A stretch of DNA of 64,000 nucleotides from Hypericum androsaemum. Lineage: Eukaryota; Streptophyta; Magnoliopsida; Malpighiales; Hypericaceae. The notes under the pieces were generated by a model. It was not told where the DNA came from and did not search any database. It saw nothing but the letters and a program-made list of their open reading frames with translations. The DNA lies in NCBI GenBank assembly GCA_963995505.1, contig OZ023194.1, forward strand, positions 14,008,428 through 14,072,427. The letters run 5' to 3'. Shown one piece after another: positions 49,214 through 61,198 of this stretch. Position 1 is the first letter of the stretch. Each line of letters starts with the position of its first letter. Position numbers and translations under genes: made by a program.

Positions 49214-50623
49214 TAAGACCACCCGCAGCAGAGATCAAAATCTCGCGCGGGTGGGTTTTTTAATATTAAAAAAAACAAATGTAATGAAAAAAGGGGTGAG
49301 CGGCCGATCGTGGCGCTTGCCCGATCGCCGCTCGCGAGCGGCAAATTGGCCACTTGGCCTTTTTTTTTCTTTACTTATTTATCTAATTAGTTTCACTTGG
49401 CATAATATTATTCGTTAAAAATATATATTTTCGTGGTTATCTAAACAGACCTTATCTTTAGCAAAACTAAAAAAAATTATGAAAATTAAAACTAAAAAGT
49501 CATTAAACTAAAAAGTAATAATGAAACTCGTACTCGTAACTCGCTCGACTATTGATTTCAAACATATCTTTGATATTTTTTTTCCTTTACTTATTTATCT
49601 AATTAGTTCTACTTAGCATAATATTATTCGTTAAAAAAATATATTTTTGGATAATATTTTTGTGGTTATCTAAACAGACCTTATCTTTAGCAAAACTAAA
49701 AAAATTATGAAAATTAAAACTAAAAAGTCATTAAACTAAAAAGTAATAATGAAACTCGTACTCGTAACTCGCTCGACTATTAATTTCAAACATATCTTTG
49801 ACATTCTTACACTTCGAATTTAGAGAAGTCATAAACTAAAAAGTTGTAGATATATATCACACCTTCACAAAGCAACTTGAATCAACTCAATCGGACTCCG
49901 GAATAAGAAGTTGTAGCTCCCAAATCAAAACTCGTACTCATAACTCGCTCGACTATTAACTTCAAACCTATTTTTGACATTCTTACACTCCAAATTTGGA
50001 GAAGTCATGAACTAAAAAGTTGTAGATATATATCCCACCTTCACAAAACAACTTGAATCAACTCAATCGGACTCCGAAATAAGAAGTTGTAGCTCCTAAA
50101 TTGAAACTCGTACTCGTAACTCGCTCGACTATTGACTTCAAACCTATTTTTGACATTATTACACTCCGAATTTGGAGAAGTCATGAACTAAAAAGTTGTA
50201 GATATATATCCCACATTCACAAAGCAACTTGAATCAACTCAATCGAACTTTTAAATAAGAAGTTGTAGTTCCCAAACCAAAACTCGTACTCGTAATTTAT
50301 ATATAAATAAAAAATGATAGTAAATAATATATGAATGAAGTGGAAGGATCTTAATTTTTATCTAATTTTATAGTCATTTCGTAATCTTAATTTTATTACT
50401 TTATTGTAATTTTTTTCTTGTTGTAATTACGGAATAATTATTATCGTATATTTATTATAATTTATATATAAAATGATAGTATATAATATGTGGATGAGAG
50501 AGAAATTAATTATTTGAGTTGTTACTATGGGTAAAAAAATATGTAATTAAATTGGATTGAGTATGGATGAGAGAAAATTTAATTATTTATTTCGTGAAAT
50601 CTAGATTGTTGTAGGTAGTCTAA
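49214..50623. mobile_element. PIF/Harbinger-like non-autonomous element 2 with TAA duplication
   Basis: Body 49217-50620 (1404 bp) is flanked by TAA at 49214-49216 and 50621-50623. Ends: GACCACCCGCAGCAGAGATC and, inverted, GACTACCTACAACAATCTAG. Two internal tandem arrays inflate it: a roughly 213-bp unit (about 49366-49560 and 49582-49800) and a roughly 180-bp unit starting actcgtactcgtaactcg (about 49520, 49755, 49928, 50105, 50280). No transposase. It ends 125 bp before the RGP start codon and so forms the upstream part of that promoter. Confidence 0.82.
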
Positions 50624-50747
50624 GATCCAAGCCGTTTCTCCACCCAAGTCCAACCTCTTCCTCCTACAAATACCCACCCAATTCCCCTCATACCTCAAAC
50701 CTCTCTCTCTCTCTCTCTCTCTAAGAACTTAACTAGAGAAGGCGACA

Positions 50748-53402
50748 ATGGCGGACATCTCCAAGGTGGTCCCCACCCCGCTCCTGAAGGACGAGCTAGA
50801 CATAGTGATCCCCACCATAAGGAACCTGGACTTCCTGGAGATGTGGAGGCCCTTCTTCCAGCCTTACCACTTGATCATCGTCCAGGACGGTGACCCGACC
50901 AAGAACATCAACGTCCCCGAAGGGTTCGACTACGAGCTCTACAATCGCAACGACATCAACCGCGTACTTGGTCCCAAGGCCTCCTGCATCTCCTTCAAGG
51001 ACTCCGCCTGCCGCTGCTTTGGCTTCCTCGTCTCCAAGAAGAAGTACATCTTCACCATCGACGATGATTGCTTTGTGAGTGTGTTCTTCATCTCCCTCCC
51101 CATCTGGGTTTTTCTTAAAGTTGCGATCTTTGGGTAAAGTTTGGATCTTTTTAGGGTTTGGGATGTGGGTTTTGGTAAAGTTTGGATCTTTTTAGGGTTT
51201 GGGATGTGGGTTTTGGAGATCTGGGGTTTTGTTAGGGTTTTGTGATTGGTGGTTGCTTTTCTGGATGTTGATGTTGCTGGATCTGGTCAGCTCCTGGGTT
51301 CTGGATGTTGGGTTGTTCACTTTTTTCCCGTCTATAAGTAGGCATTTCGGTTCGAACCTTGGTTCGACGATGATTGCTTTAAGTGTGTTCTTCATCTCCC
51401 TCCCCCCATCTGGGTTTTTGTTAAAGTTTCGATCTTTGGGTAAAGTTTGGATTTTTTAGGGTTTGGGATGTGGGTTTTGGGTAAAGTTTGGATCTTTTAG
51501 GGTTTGGAATGTGGGTTTTGGAGATCTGGGGTTTTGTTAGACTACTCATATTGGATCCGCTCACACAATAAATAATTAATTTTTTTCATTAAATTATTAT
51601 TCAATTCAATACAATCTAACCCAATCTTTTACAATATTTATTAGTGATATCATCCAATCTGCTCATTAAATAAATAATTATAACAAACAAAAAACTAAAA
51701 TAAAATAACAAAATTAAGATTACAAAAGTTGGAATACAAAATTAGAAAGAAAATACAAATTACATATTTAATTACTAATATCAAATTTTTGCCATATATG
51801 TTCAATCAAATCGTTTTTAAGAGCTGCTTCTCTATTCTGGAGTTGTTCTCTATTTATAGAGAATTGAAAAATATTTATTTTCAGTTTTTATTATTTATTT
51901 TTATCAAAAGATAATATTAATTATGTTAACCAAATAAATAATATCAACAGTATTCATTTCGTCGAATTATATTGTGCCACATGTCATTAAGATTAGATTA
52001 AAATAAAAAGAAAGAAAAAAAAACTCAAGATCGGGGATCGGCCAGCCGATCCGCTCGCCCAAAAGCCCACCATTTTCCAAAATTTTTTTTAATTTGTTGT
52101 TTGGCGTTATGTGGTGATCGATCGGGGCCGATCACCAATGCAAGTAGCCTTAGGGTTTTGTGATCGGTGGTTGCTTTTCTGGATGCTGATGTTGCTGGAT
52201 CTGGTCAGCTCCTGGCTTCTGGATGTTGGGTTGTTCACTTTTTTCCCGTCTATAAGTAGGCATTTCGGTTCAAACCTTGGTTCCCGAGTACAATTTCAAA
52301 TCTTCGCTACCCATTCGGGTTGTACCTTTCATTTATGTGATCTATCTCGATGCATCGAAGATTGATCTATTTGGTGTGTCAATAGGACGAGGAAAGTTTA
52401 CCCTTGCGTGATTGCAGGTTGCCAAGGATCCAACTGGGACAGAGATCAATGCACTTGAGCAGCACATCAAGAATCTTCTGAGCCCCTCAACACCATTCTT
52501 CTTCAACACCCTGTACGACCCGTACAGAGCTGGTGCTGACTTCGTCCGTGGGTATCCTTTTAGCCTTCGTGAGGGTGTCTCGACAGCTGTTTCCCATGGC
52601 CTTTGGATGAACATACCAGATTATGATGCCCCTACCCAACTTGTGAAGCCCCTCGAGAGGAACACTCGGTAATTTGATTAGATCTGGTCCTTGCTGGACA
52701 AACTCTTCTTGCACTGGATTGTGAAAAGGAGGACTTCAAAATTCATGGGTTGGAAGAGTGTATTTTACCGCTAGCCTTCTGTTTCAGGTATGTCGATGCT
52801 GTTATGACTATTCCAAAGGGAACCCTTTTCCCAATGTGCGGTATGAACCTGGCTTTCAACCGTGAATTGATTGGTCCTGCAATGTACTTCGGTCTCATGG
52901 GCGATGGCCAGCCAATTGGGCGCTACGATGACATGTGGGCTGGCTGGTGCACCAAGGTTTGTAATCTCCCTTTTTCATTCACCAAATGCCACCGCACTGC
53001 TAATCTTTTCTGCAAGTTTAGGAAAGCTTGGAGCTTAACTTTGTTGCATGCACTTTGTAGGTCATCTGCGATCACTTGGGTTTGGGAGTGAAGACGGGAT
53101 TGCCCTACATCTGGCACAGCAAAGCTAGCAATCCTTTTGTGAATCTGAAGAAGGAATACAAAGGAATATACTGGCAAGAAGAGCTGATCCCCTTTTTCCA
53201 GTCCGCCTCCCTTCCGAAGGAGTGCACCACCGTTCAGAAGTGCTACGTTGAACTGTCCAAGCAAGTCCGTGCCAAGCTTGGCAAAATCGACGACTACTTT
53301 GTTAAGCTAGCAGATGCCATGGTCACATGGGTCGATGCATGGGACGAGTGTAACGCATCTGTAAAGACCGTCGAACCAGCCAACGGACCCCCCTCGAAAT
53401 GA
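50748..53402 (+). CDS. RGP: Reversibly glycosylated polypeptide / UDP-arabinopyranose mutase
   Basis: Four GT-AG exons (50748-51074, 52418-52668, 52788-52956, 53061-53402) encode 362 residues, the family norm (about 357-365). Seen: the N-terminal [16 protein letters not shown], the metal/nucleotide-sugar motif DDD at 105-107, and [12 protein letters not shown], where Arg153 should correspond to the autoglycosylated arginine described near residue 158 in Arabidopsis RGP1. There is no signal peptide. Known role: cytosolic, Golgi-associated interconversion of UDP-arabinopyranose and UDP-arabinofuranose, feeding pectin and arabinoxylan synthesis. RGP1/2 class is likely from length and sequence; the exact orthologue is not decided. 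Leader: TACAAATA at 50665 and a (CT)n run at 50703-50722. Oddity: intron 1 (1343 bp) holds a tandem copy of the exon 1 tail and a Harbinger-like insertion. Confidence 0.96.
51058..52285 (+). repeat. Tandem duplication spanning RGP exon 1 tail and intron 1
   Basis: The unit 51058-51363 (about 306 bp), beginning cgacgatgattgcttt, repeats from 51364. The second copy carries the last 16 bases of exon 1, but its splice donor reads aagtgtg instead of gtgagtgtg. It is split by the Harbinger-like insertion at 51540-52149 and resumes at 52150 to about 52285. Inside each unit is a smaller repeat of gggtaaagtttggatct. Confidence 0.88.
51537..52152. mobile_element. PIF/Harbinger-like element 3 in RGP intron 1, TTA duplication
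   Basis: Body 51540-52149 (610 bp), flanked by TTA at 51537-51539 and 52150-52152. Ends GACTACTCATATTGG and, inverted, GGCTACTTGCATTGG. The uninterrupted sequence in the first tandem unit (51225-51245, gttttgttagggttttgtg) proves the empty site. It lies in opposite orientation to element 2, judging from the shared gagtagtc / tatggatgag text. Confidence 0.88.
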
Positions 53403-54892
53403 ATGAAGACGCTAAAGATGCATGACGCTGCTTGGTACCCTGATGAAGAAGTTACACATTTGTTGTTGTAGCAGCTTGCTAATTATTTTTCAGCCATTGG
53501 GATAATTATCTGTCTACTTTCGCCATTGCCTTGGAACAATAACAAATTACATTAATGTAGTTCCATTGCACTTGGAAATTGATTTGGATATTTATTTTAG
53601 TCGATTTTTTTTAATTCCAGTTGATGCTGCTGCTTATTTGAGAACGGGATCAAATTGTGAGATAAAATCTATGAATTTTTTATAAAGATTTTGAGATGTT
53701 AATGGGAACGTGCCATTCAAAATAAAGCAATTCCTTTTCTCTTCCTAAAAGTTGGAACTTTTCCCGCAGATTCATTCAAAACTCGGTACTTTCTTTTGAA
53801 TCCAATAAAAGACCGAACACATTATTTATTCTACATATCGATCTAAATATTATATTACTAAAAAATATTTTCGTAAATAAGGTAGATAGTATTTGACTCT
53901 AAAATACGCAGATGCATGGACAATATGTTCAGCTGCCATTATTCCTACTCTTACCTGTTCTTCTGTCACTCATTTACATGATGCGCTGGCAGCCACCACC
54001 TCTACACTTGTTGGCTGTATTTATTTATACCCACCCACATCTAACAATAATCTCTTCTCTTTTCCCACCCAAAAAAAGGGACAACAATCTCCTTAAAAAA
54101 AAAAAAGACAAAAATCACTACCATCATGTTGTTATTTAGTTTAGTTTCATGATCTCATGGTTGCTTCACCTCAAGAACTCATGATTATGGTGGTTGAAAA
54201 AATCGATGGATACTATTACTGGGTCTTTAGGCTTGTAGACAATTCTGTCTTTCCGCAGTAGGCCGGGCTTTTTTATATGTTTAAATATGTGTTCTGAGTT
54301 CGAGCGCTAAAAAATTCAGCTATATTATTAAAAATGGGCAGAGAGAATTCTCGTATCCTTTTTGGAAAGATGATTTTGGTTGAATGGATTGCAACTTGCA
54401 CAATTGTAGTCAAACACATCGAATTGGATTGGATTGTTACACTTATCAAATCTAATCCATGCAACTTATTACATCTGCGAGAAGTTGGTAGTAAAAGTTC
54501 ATGTCAGTTGGAATCTGGTTTATCAGGAGTAACAAGAATCCAGTCGAATTCGATCGGATGATCGCTGCAGATGTTCATCGACTATCAGTAATCTCACAGG
54601 TTGAATGGTTTTTTCCTACATAATCTACATGGTCAATGGATGCAGCTGATCTGGTTTAGCTGCATCCTAAGAAGAATGAGCTGCAATCTTGACAAGGTCG
54701 TCGTCGCGCGCAGTTGGCTGGCTACGTAAATGTTCTCCGAGCAGGTCTCTTCGACGCCTCTGCTGCACGGCCTGCTCTTGTCGCTCTGTGCGCGAGTCAG
54801 AGGAAGCGGTTTGTATCAGAAGGATTTAAGGTCCAAAGCTGAGACAGAACGAGGCATAAAAACAGAGCGGTTGTACCTGGTTAGCAGCCTTT
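53403..54892. other. Intergenic, RGP and SPL 3' flanks (convergent)
   Basis: RGP 3' UTR, then AT-rich DNA, then the SPL 3' flank (about 54640-54892). No further gene was recognised. Around 54270-54310 the gttctgagttcgagcgct text resembles a short SINE/tRNA-like relic, but it is too degraded to call. Confidence 0.45.
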
Positions 54893-56399
54893 TTAAGTGA
54901 TGTTGGGGCAGCAGAAGGCATTGGTATCCTGCTTGACCTGCATTGATTGTTTCTCGCACTCGACGCGCTGAAGCTGAGACGAAAGCTGAAGCAGATTGAT
55001 AGTGCCACCAGCCTCACAGCAAAACTGATCTTTCTCATTCACAAATTGTGCCCCCTGGTAGATGCCATTAGCAGTATCGAAGTTGATTGCTTCATTGCTT
55101 TCGGGAATCAGTATCGGGCTATAGTGCGAGTTCCTGCCAGGCACAACAATCGGTCGCGCGATATGCATTCCTGATGAATGGTTTGTTGAGTTGTTTGATT
55201 GAGATGACAGAAGAGAGAGAGCACAACCCGAGTCTGTGATCCCCGATAGTCCTTGAATGGTCGATGCTGCATCGAAAGCAGGGAAGTCATTGTTTCCCAA
55301 CAAAGAGTCTGCGATCCATGACCGCAAATTGGCATCTGTGGCTCCCGGGTTGTGCAAATAACGACTGCTGTCCTCGGTGAAAACGCCTCCGGTTCCATTG
55401 CTATAAGGGAAGAGCATGGAACCAGCTGATAAGTTACTACAATTAGCATCTTGTTCGAGTTTTATGCGCGAGGACCAATCATTCGACTTGTACTTCTCAG
55501 GATGCATTAGGCCATTGGGAAGTATATCAGGACATACAAAGGATGCTGGTGACAATGCAGTCCAGTGAAACCTGCGATTGTCGAAGCCAGAACACGGTCC
55601 TGAAAGCCCAAGTGCTGCTGGTATAGTACCTGCATTGCAGGCATGGAGCAGCCTACCGGTCCTTCCCGAATGAAACCCGACTTGAGGCTTCCTACGACGC
55701 TGGTTGTGGCCAGCGAGGCGCTTGCGACAGCTGCGCTTACCATCATCAAACTCGGCAAGCAAATGAAACCTACAATAGCAACAAACTGTCACCTATTAAA
55801 CCAGACTCTGCAACAATCAAAAAACATATGAAGATGCTTGAAACTTGGTAAAGGGTGGAGAGAACAAAGGTTCAAAGCATCGAAAAACCGATGAATTGTA
55901 CAATGAACCTGCTGCATTGCTGACAGAACCTCTGTTCTATCCCATTAACAAAAACTTTGGCGGTCTTCGAATGAGCTTCGCAGACTTTGTGCCTCTTGTG
56001 GTAATCTTTTGAGAAGCTGAGGTCCTTGTTACATCCATAGACCTGACAATACGCGACGCTGCAATTCATTCCCATCAGTGTCCTCCTCGGAAGCACGTAG
56101 GACTCGGAAGAGGAAGCGACCGGAGCGCCTCCAAACATCCCTAGCTGCAAATCAAATCTATCAGAGTCCACAATGGAACTCGAAAGCCTCGACGAAGACT
56201 CGTCCTCTAGTCCGGTATACGGACTAATGATCTTTCCTCCACGAACAAAATCTTGGTACCCCATAAGCCCGAGACCCTGGTTATCCACAGGCAATAAACC
56301 CGAAACCGAAACGCCATTGCCAAAACCAGATGGAGCCTTGGAATCTTCACTCCACCAAGGCATTTTCCTCCCACCAGAGACATAGCTCCAAGACTCCAT
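54893..56399 (-). CDS. SPL6: SQUAMOSA promoter-binding-like transcription factor, SPL6-like
   Basis: Two exons (56399-55909, 55769-54893), GT-AG intron in the usual place inside the SBP domain, 455 residues. Seen: the SBP DNA-binding domain at about 118-193 with two zinc sites (C118, C123, C140, H143; C159, C162, H166, C178) overlapping the basic nuclear signal [18 protein letters not shown]; an N-terminal MESWSY like the MDSWSY of SPL6; and near the C-terminus [13 protein letters not shown], also SPL6-like. The miR156 site lies in exon 2 and encodes ALSLLSS. Known role: nuclear factor binding GTAC motifs; SPL6 is linked to defence signalling and phase control. Start: an in-frame ATG exists six codons upstream (56417), but homology begins at MESWSY, so 56399 is chosen. 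The orthologue call is likely, not certain. Confidence 0.95.
55205..55224 (-). promoter_or_regulatory. miR156/157 target site in SPL exon 2
   Basis: Read on the minus strand, these 20 bases are GTGCTCTCTCTCTTCTGTCA, identical to the canonical SPL site for miR156. The site is in coding sequence downstream of the SBP domain, as in most targeted SPLs, and should subject the mRNA to age-dependent cleavage. Confidence 0.95.
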
Positions 56400-57315
56400 T
56401 GCCACTAGTAGAAACAAATCTCTACTTACTGACTCCCAATCACTGTTCCTGAGACATTAAATAAGCCAAAGCCTTCCATTAGAGTAAAGCTCAGAAAGCT
56501 AGGAACTAAAGCAGCAGCAGCAGCAGCAGAAGAAGCAACTAAAAGAGAAGGCAAAAAAACAAAAAAAAGTTCTCTTGGAAAATCACAACTATAACAATTA
56601 TCAAGAACCCACCTCAACTCAAACACCAAAATGGCTTAGCAACCAAAGAGATGAAGTAGTTTTAGTAGTTGGACTTCAAACAATTACTAGTTTGTTGAAC
56701 AAATTTATAAGGCTTTAAAGGGTGTTTTAACTTAATGCATGGACCAACTTCTCCAGTAGCAGCAGAAGCTATTATCTATATCACATTATTAAATAAAATA
56801 ACTCACTTCCATGTTATACCTTAGCTTTAGCTTCAGCTTCGGCCTTGGATCTTTCCCCTGCTGCTGTTTGAATGAATGTTCCCTAACTACACGGAGCTTG
56901 AGTGGGGGCAAGATCCTTGTCCTCTTGCGCTGAGAAGTTTCCCCCTCTCTCTCTCTAGTCGTCCATTACAACTTTTTTTTCCCTTCTGGGACTAAACCAT
57001 TTGGTATTCGGGTATTTATTGGCTCATTCTTAGTTCGAGACCGCAACACTACAAACAGTGGCAAAATTCATGTACTAAAGTTTCGAACACGACCCACGTT
57101 CTAAGAAATTGACAGAGCAGTCGTGTGATCGTTTACAGTTGGAATATCGTCCAATTTTGGGGGCAAAAAATTATCTGTCATTCGATAGATACTATGTTCG
57201 CGTTAATATTTTGAAGGTTGTCTTTTAGATTGTTTTGTTGGAGTCATAGTTGCATTCTAAGAGCACGTTGGACGAGTGTTATCATTATTTCAAATCGTAA
57301 CTAGTATTAGGTGTT
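56400..57315 (-). promoter_or_regulatory. SPL upstream region
   Basis: Probable 5' UTR and promoter. On the plus strand there is a GCA run (about 56512-56530) close to the start and a (CT)n run at 56943-56956, which is (AG)n in the gene's sense. No TATA box was fixed and no other gene was found. Confidence 0.4.
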
Positions 57316-57667
57316 CGTTTTGTTAGAATCTCCGTATCCAACCCAAAACCTCAAGACAATGGGTTGGTAGATTTTCACACTTATAAACTTGTCCCCCACT
57401 CGTGTTTTAACTAATGTGGGATTCTCAACACGTCCCCTCAAACGAGACCTATCGGGTCGAAGATTGCACGGTCTTTGATTTCACCAAAGTGCGAGAAATT
57501 GAGGTCGTGCGAGCTCAACAATGGGCACGGGATCAACCCACTCTGATACCATGTTAGAATCTCCATATCCAACCCAAAACCTAAAGACAATGGGTGGGTG
57601 GATTTTTCACACTCATAAACTTGCACCCCACTCATGTTTTAACCGATGTAGGATTCTCAACACGTTT
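57316..57667 (-). mobile_element. Complete TRIM (terminal-repeat retrotransposon in miniature)
   Basis: Terminal repeats 57321-57430 and 57552-57662 (110 and 111 bp, TGTTAG...CAACA) are flanked by the 5-bp duplication cgttt (57316-57320, 57663-57667). Read on the minus strand, TGGTATCAGAG, the tRNA-iMet primer site, follows the upstream repeat (57551-57541), and a purine tract (GAGGGGACG) precedes the downstream repeat. The 120-bp interior has no coding capacity. All features of a TRIM are present in 342 bp. Confidence 0.93.
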
Positions 57668-59440
57668 ATGACGTGAATTCGATAGAAAATAAAAATTTTC
57701 TACCCACTTTGTGTTTTGTGGTGGTCCATTACAAGTCTCCTTTCTTTCAAATTTTTTTTACAAGTCTACTTTACTGACTATTGTAGGGCAACAACAAACA
57801 GTTGCGTTTACATTGTGCATGTGAGGAGGAGCTTGTTATAAATATATATTTTTGCAGGTTTTGGACTTTGGAGCAATCGAGCTTGGATCTTGCTGGCTAT
57901 ATAACTAGAACAAGTGAATTATTGGAGGAGCTTGGTCCACGATTTATGGTCCTCTCTCTCACTCTTTCTGCTTTCCTAAATCTTAGCAGTAGTTATCTAT
58001 GCACGCTTGCTTTTCCACTAGGATTTGGTTCCAACCTATGGACAAAATAATTTAGGGTATGTTTGTTTTTCTTGACGAGTCTCTACTATCTACAGGCTGA
58101 CACTGTTAAGCCTTATTCAGGGGACGATCTTTTCAGTGATGTTTTTTATATTCGTAAAATTTGAAATCGTGAATTCAAATTCATTGTCACTTGGACCAAC
58201 TCTCATTGATATGGTATAATTATTTATTTTGGAATGCTAGTCTATGCACGTTGTCACCTGATATCGGAACAAAGTTGTCTCGACATTCAAATTTTAATAT
58301 TGTTGTGTTTTTAATGACTCAAAATCGAAATTTTTTGATTAAGCTAGAACATTTCTCTCGCCGATTAATATAAACAGTTGTAGGTACAAACTTGCTTATA
58401 CGGTTGCAAATTTAAAATAAATTTGGATGCTGAAATTTCCATATAAATGAGAAGGCTCTCAAAACTGGAATTCCAACTTGTGGACAAGGACGATTCATTG
58501 TTTTGCATCTTTGAATAGACTTTTTGGGCTGCCAATATTGATCCAAGTTCAATGTTTTATTTCTTTTAACGTCCCATGAGGTGAAAATTTCTAAGTGGTA
58601 CTTGCATTGTTGCATGGATAGATATAGAAAGCAGTGATTACATGTACTTTCGGGTGGCCGTGAAACACCTTACCACCTTGACACTAGCAGTGATTATCGT
58701 GATTTGATACTTGGCCACACTCGAATTAATCAAGTCAATAAGTGGCTGAAAGGTATAAATCAATGATGTTAATATTGGTTTGCCTCCAGAGCAATAATAA
58801 ACTATATAATATTTCCGGCGGTAAATTTTTTACATCATGATACTACTAAAGTTTCAACTCAAAATCTCCTTAAATGTGATAATGTCTTGTGCCGTTAGAC
58901 TACATGCCCTTTGACTATTTTCCCGATATCATTATAACATGTCGTTTGTACAGAACATATAGTTAAAAGGATGAGAAATCCCACATAGAAGTTAAAGAGT
59001 ATAGTAAAAAAAAATATTTTTAATATAGGATGGGGGAGTTCCTAAAAGGGGATCAAAGAAGTTACTATTGGCGTAGAATAATGATCATGTGTAACTCGAG
59101 GCTTAGATGAAAGAATAACGAACATGCATCATTTAATTAAAAATAAAATTTTAGGTCAAGTGACCCCGGCGCTTGTGATATCGGTGATTGAAGGAATTTT
59201 AGCACGATTTTGTTTCTTTAGGTGGCACATGCTTCCAACTAATGACGGGTATAACAAATAACTAATGTAATTATTTGCTATTTTAGTAAATTTTTTCTTG
59301 ATAAATACAATCTACTTATAAAAAATAGATAGTTAAAAAACTCAATTCACAATATTTTTATGGCATATTATGAATAGGAATCAATATAAAAGTAAATTAT
59401 TAGAATTATTAAAAATTGAAATAATACGTGATTTAGAAGA
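57668..59440. other. Intergenic, with one exon-like fragment
   Basis: AT-rich DNA. The only structured piece is 57858-57948 (+), an open 91-base stretch bounded by tttgcag and gtcctc that could be an isolated exon of a lost gene. Nothing else was recognised. Confidence 0.35.
57858..57948 (+). pseudogene. Exon-like fragment, unidentified
   Basis: A 91-base open segment translating to WTLEQSSLDLAGYITRTSEL and onward, preceded by a T-rich tract and cag, and followed by gt. The peptide has the feel of a helical linker before an ABC nucleotide-binding domain, but no diagnostic motif is present. A downstream ctacag/gctgac (about 58092) could be the next acceptor. Very tentative. Confidence 0.15.
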
Positions 59441-60561
59441 ATAGTTCAAGGAAAAATTACGCTCAGGTTCATGTAGTTTGGTCTTCTTCCCCCTCGGGTT
59501 CCTGCATTTCTAAAATCTATATTGACATCTCCCAATTTTGGTTTTAGATACTCTCGAGTTCCTGGCTGATGTCAGCACCTTTTTTTGTCATGAAAATGAA
59601 AAAAATATCCTTAATCCAAAAAATAAAAAATTTGTCATCTTCAACCTCATGAACCTTCAAGAACATTCGACCCCAACCCAGAAAATCAACAAAAATTTAT
59701 GAAACCAAAACAAAGGAGACGGTTCAGAAACCAACCCCATATGCTCCTCCACGTATGCTCTGGCCGCCTGTCTCCAAGGAGACCACCACCAGTGTCAAGT
59801 GGCTGACTAGAACTCCACCACCGTCGCTGGACTCTAACCCCATCTCAACGTCGTCGTAGATCCATCTCCAACCCCACCAAAACACTAATCGGCCAAACCC
59901 CATAATAGCGACCCAAAATTCCAGACTCCACATGAACAAACAGGTTCACAAGTCGACGACGACAAGCGACAACCTTCGTCAACCGCTCCTCATTGGCGTC
60001 GGCGTCTCTCTCTTGCGCACGCCCTCCGTGGAAGCCCCATTTTTTGGAAGCCCGCCGGCACACATATGTCAGCACCCATTTCCCTCTAACCTTCTACGCT
60101 ACCATCTTCTTCTCCTCGGCTGGTAGGCTTCTTCTCCCTAGGTTTCTACTCGGCACTATGCACCAATGCTGGAATTAAGGTTTGGGAAATTTTGGGATTT
60201 TTTGTGAGAGGTGTTGTAGATTGGGAATTTGATGGTAGTTGAATTTGAATTATTGTGGCAAAATGTTCTTGGATGGTGTGCCTTCCTGGATTTGGATCTT
60301 GAGGCTTCGAAATCAAGGAGAGAGAAAGACATGGATTTTACAGTAGAGAAGAAGATGAGAGGTTAGAGATGATTTTTTAAAAGGGTATTTTTGTCATTTC
60401 TATGACAAAAAAACAAAAAATGGGTGCTGACATCAGCCAGTGACCCGAGAGTATCTAATACCAAAGTCGGGGGATGTCAGCATAGATTTTAGAAATGTAG
60501 GGATCCTAGATGGAGGGAGACCAAACTACAGGGACCTGAGCATAATTTTTCCATATTTCAA
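59441..60561. mobile_element. Mutator-like non-autonomous element, 9-bp duplication with one mismatch
   Basis: Body 59450-60552 (1103 bp). Flanks are atagttcaa (59441-59449) and atatttcaa (60553-60561), 8 of 9 alike. The inverted arms open GGAAAAATTACGCTCAGG and GGAAAAATTATGCTCAGG and run about 150 bp. Interior GC-richer, with short frames but no transposase. Confidence 0.88.
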
Positions 60562-61198
60562 TTATGCCACTGGTATCTCCTTTTTACTTCGACGGGTCCC
60601 ACCAAAGAGATTTCGAACCTGGACTAAGAAGTACTTCGTGGACTCACGACTATGCCAGCGCGTGGAGTCACTAAAGGGACGGGTCCGGCGTTATGACTAG
60701 AAAAAAAAGAAAGGTCGAAGTAGAGTTCAAAACGCTAAAAAAAAGTATACATCCATATGCTAGGCATAGGGCAAACATACACCTAATCGCAGGCTAGTTC
60801 AGAAGCGGGGAGTTGAGAGAAACTTGCACACGTCCTAACCCTGGCTCATGCTAGCCCACATCCTCGATAGTCATGGGAGAATACACACACCCACATACAA
60901 ATGCGTATGGAGTCGCAGCCACAACCTCTGTAAACAATTATCTCACCGATAGCAGGAAAAAAAATGCCAAACATTATCACTGTGTGCACCTAAAAAATGG
61001 GAGGGGAATAGTTTCCGTCCCACAAAACGTAACAAAAAGTCTGGAGCTGAAGTCCACAAACATAACCATATGGAGCTGATAGTTTTACCATTTGCATGCA
61101 CAACTTATTTTTATCGTGTTATTTAGAGTAGAGTAATAAATTGAGTAATAATATTATAAAAAATATTCGTGGTTATTTGGACTAACGATTCCGTTATT
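60562..61198. other. Spacer between Mutator-like elements, nothing recognised
   Basis: 637 bp. It contains a GC-richer patch at 60585-60700, without a recognisable gene. Confidence 0.4.

Noticed and set aside
49520..50300. 180-bp tandem units as a CRISPR array
   Set aside because: Plant nuclear DNA, units repeat end to end without unique spacers, inside a transposon.
50748..56399. RGP next to SPL taken as synteny with Arabidopsis RGP4-SPL13
   Set aside because: The SPL protein matches SPL6 in its N- and C-terminal wording, not SPL13, so the pairing is not supported.
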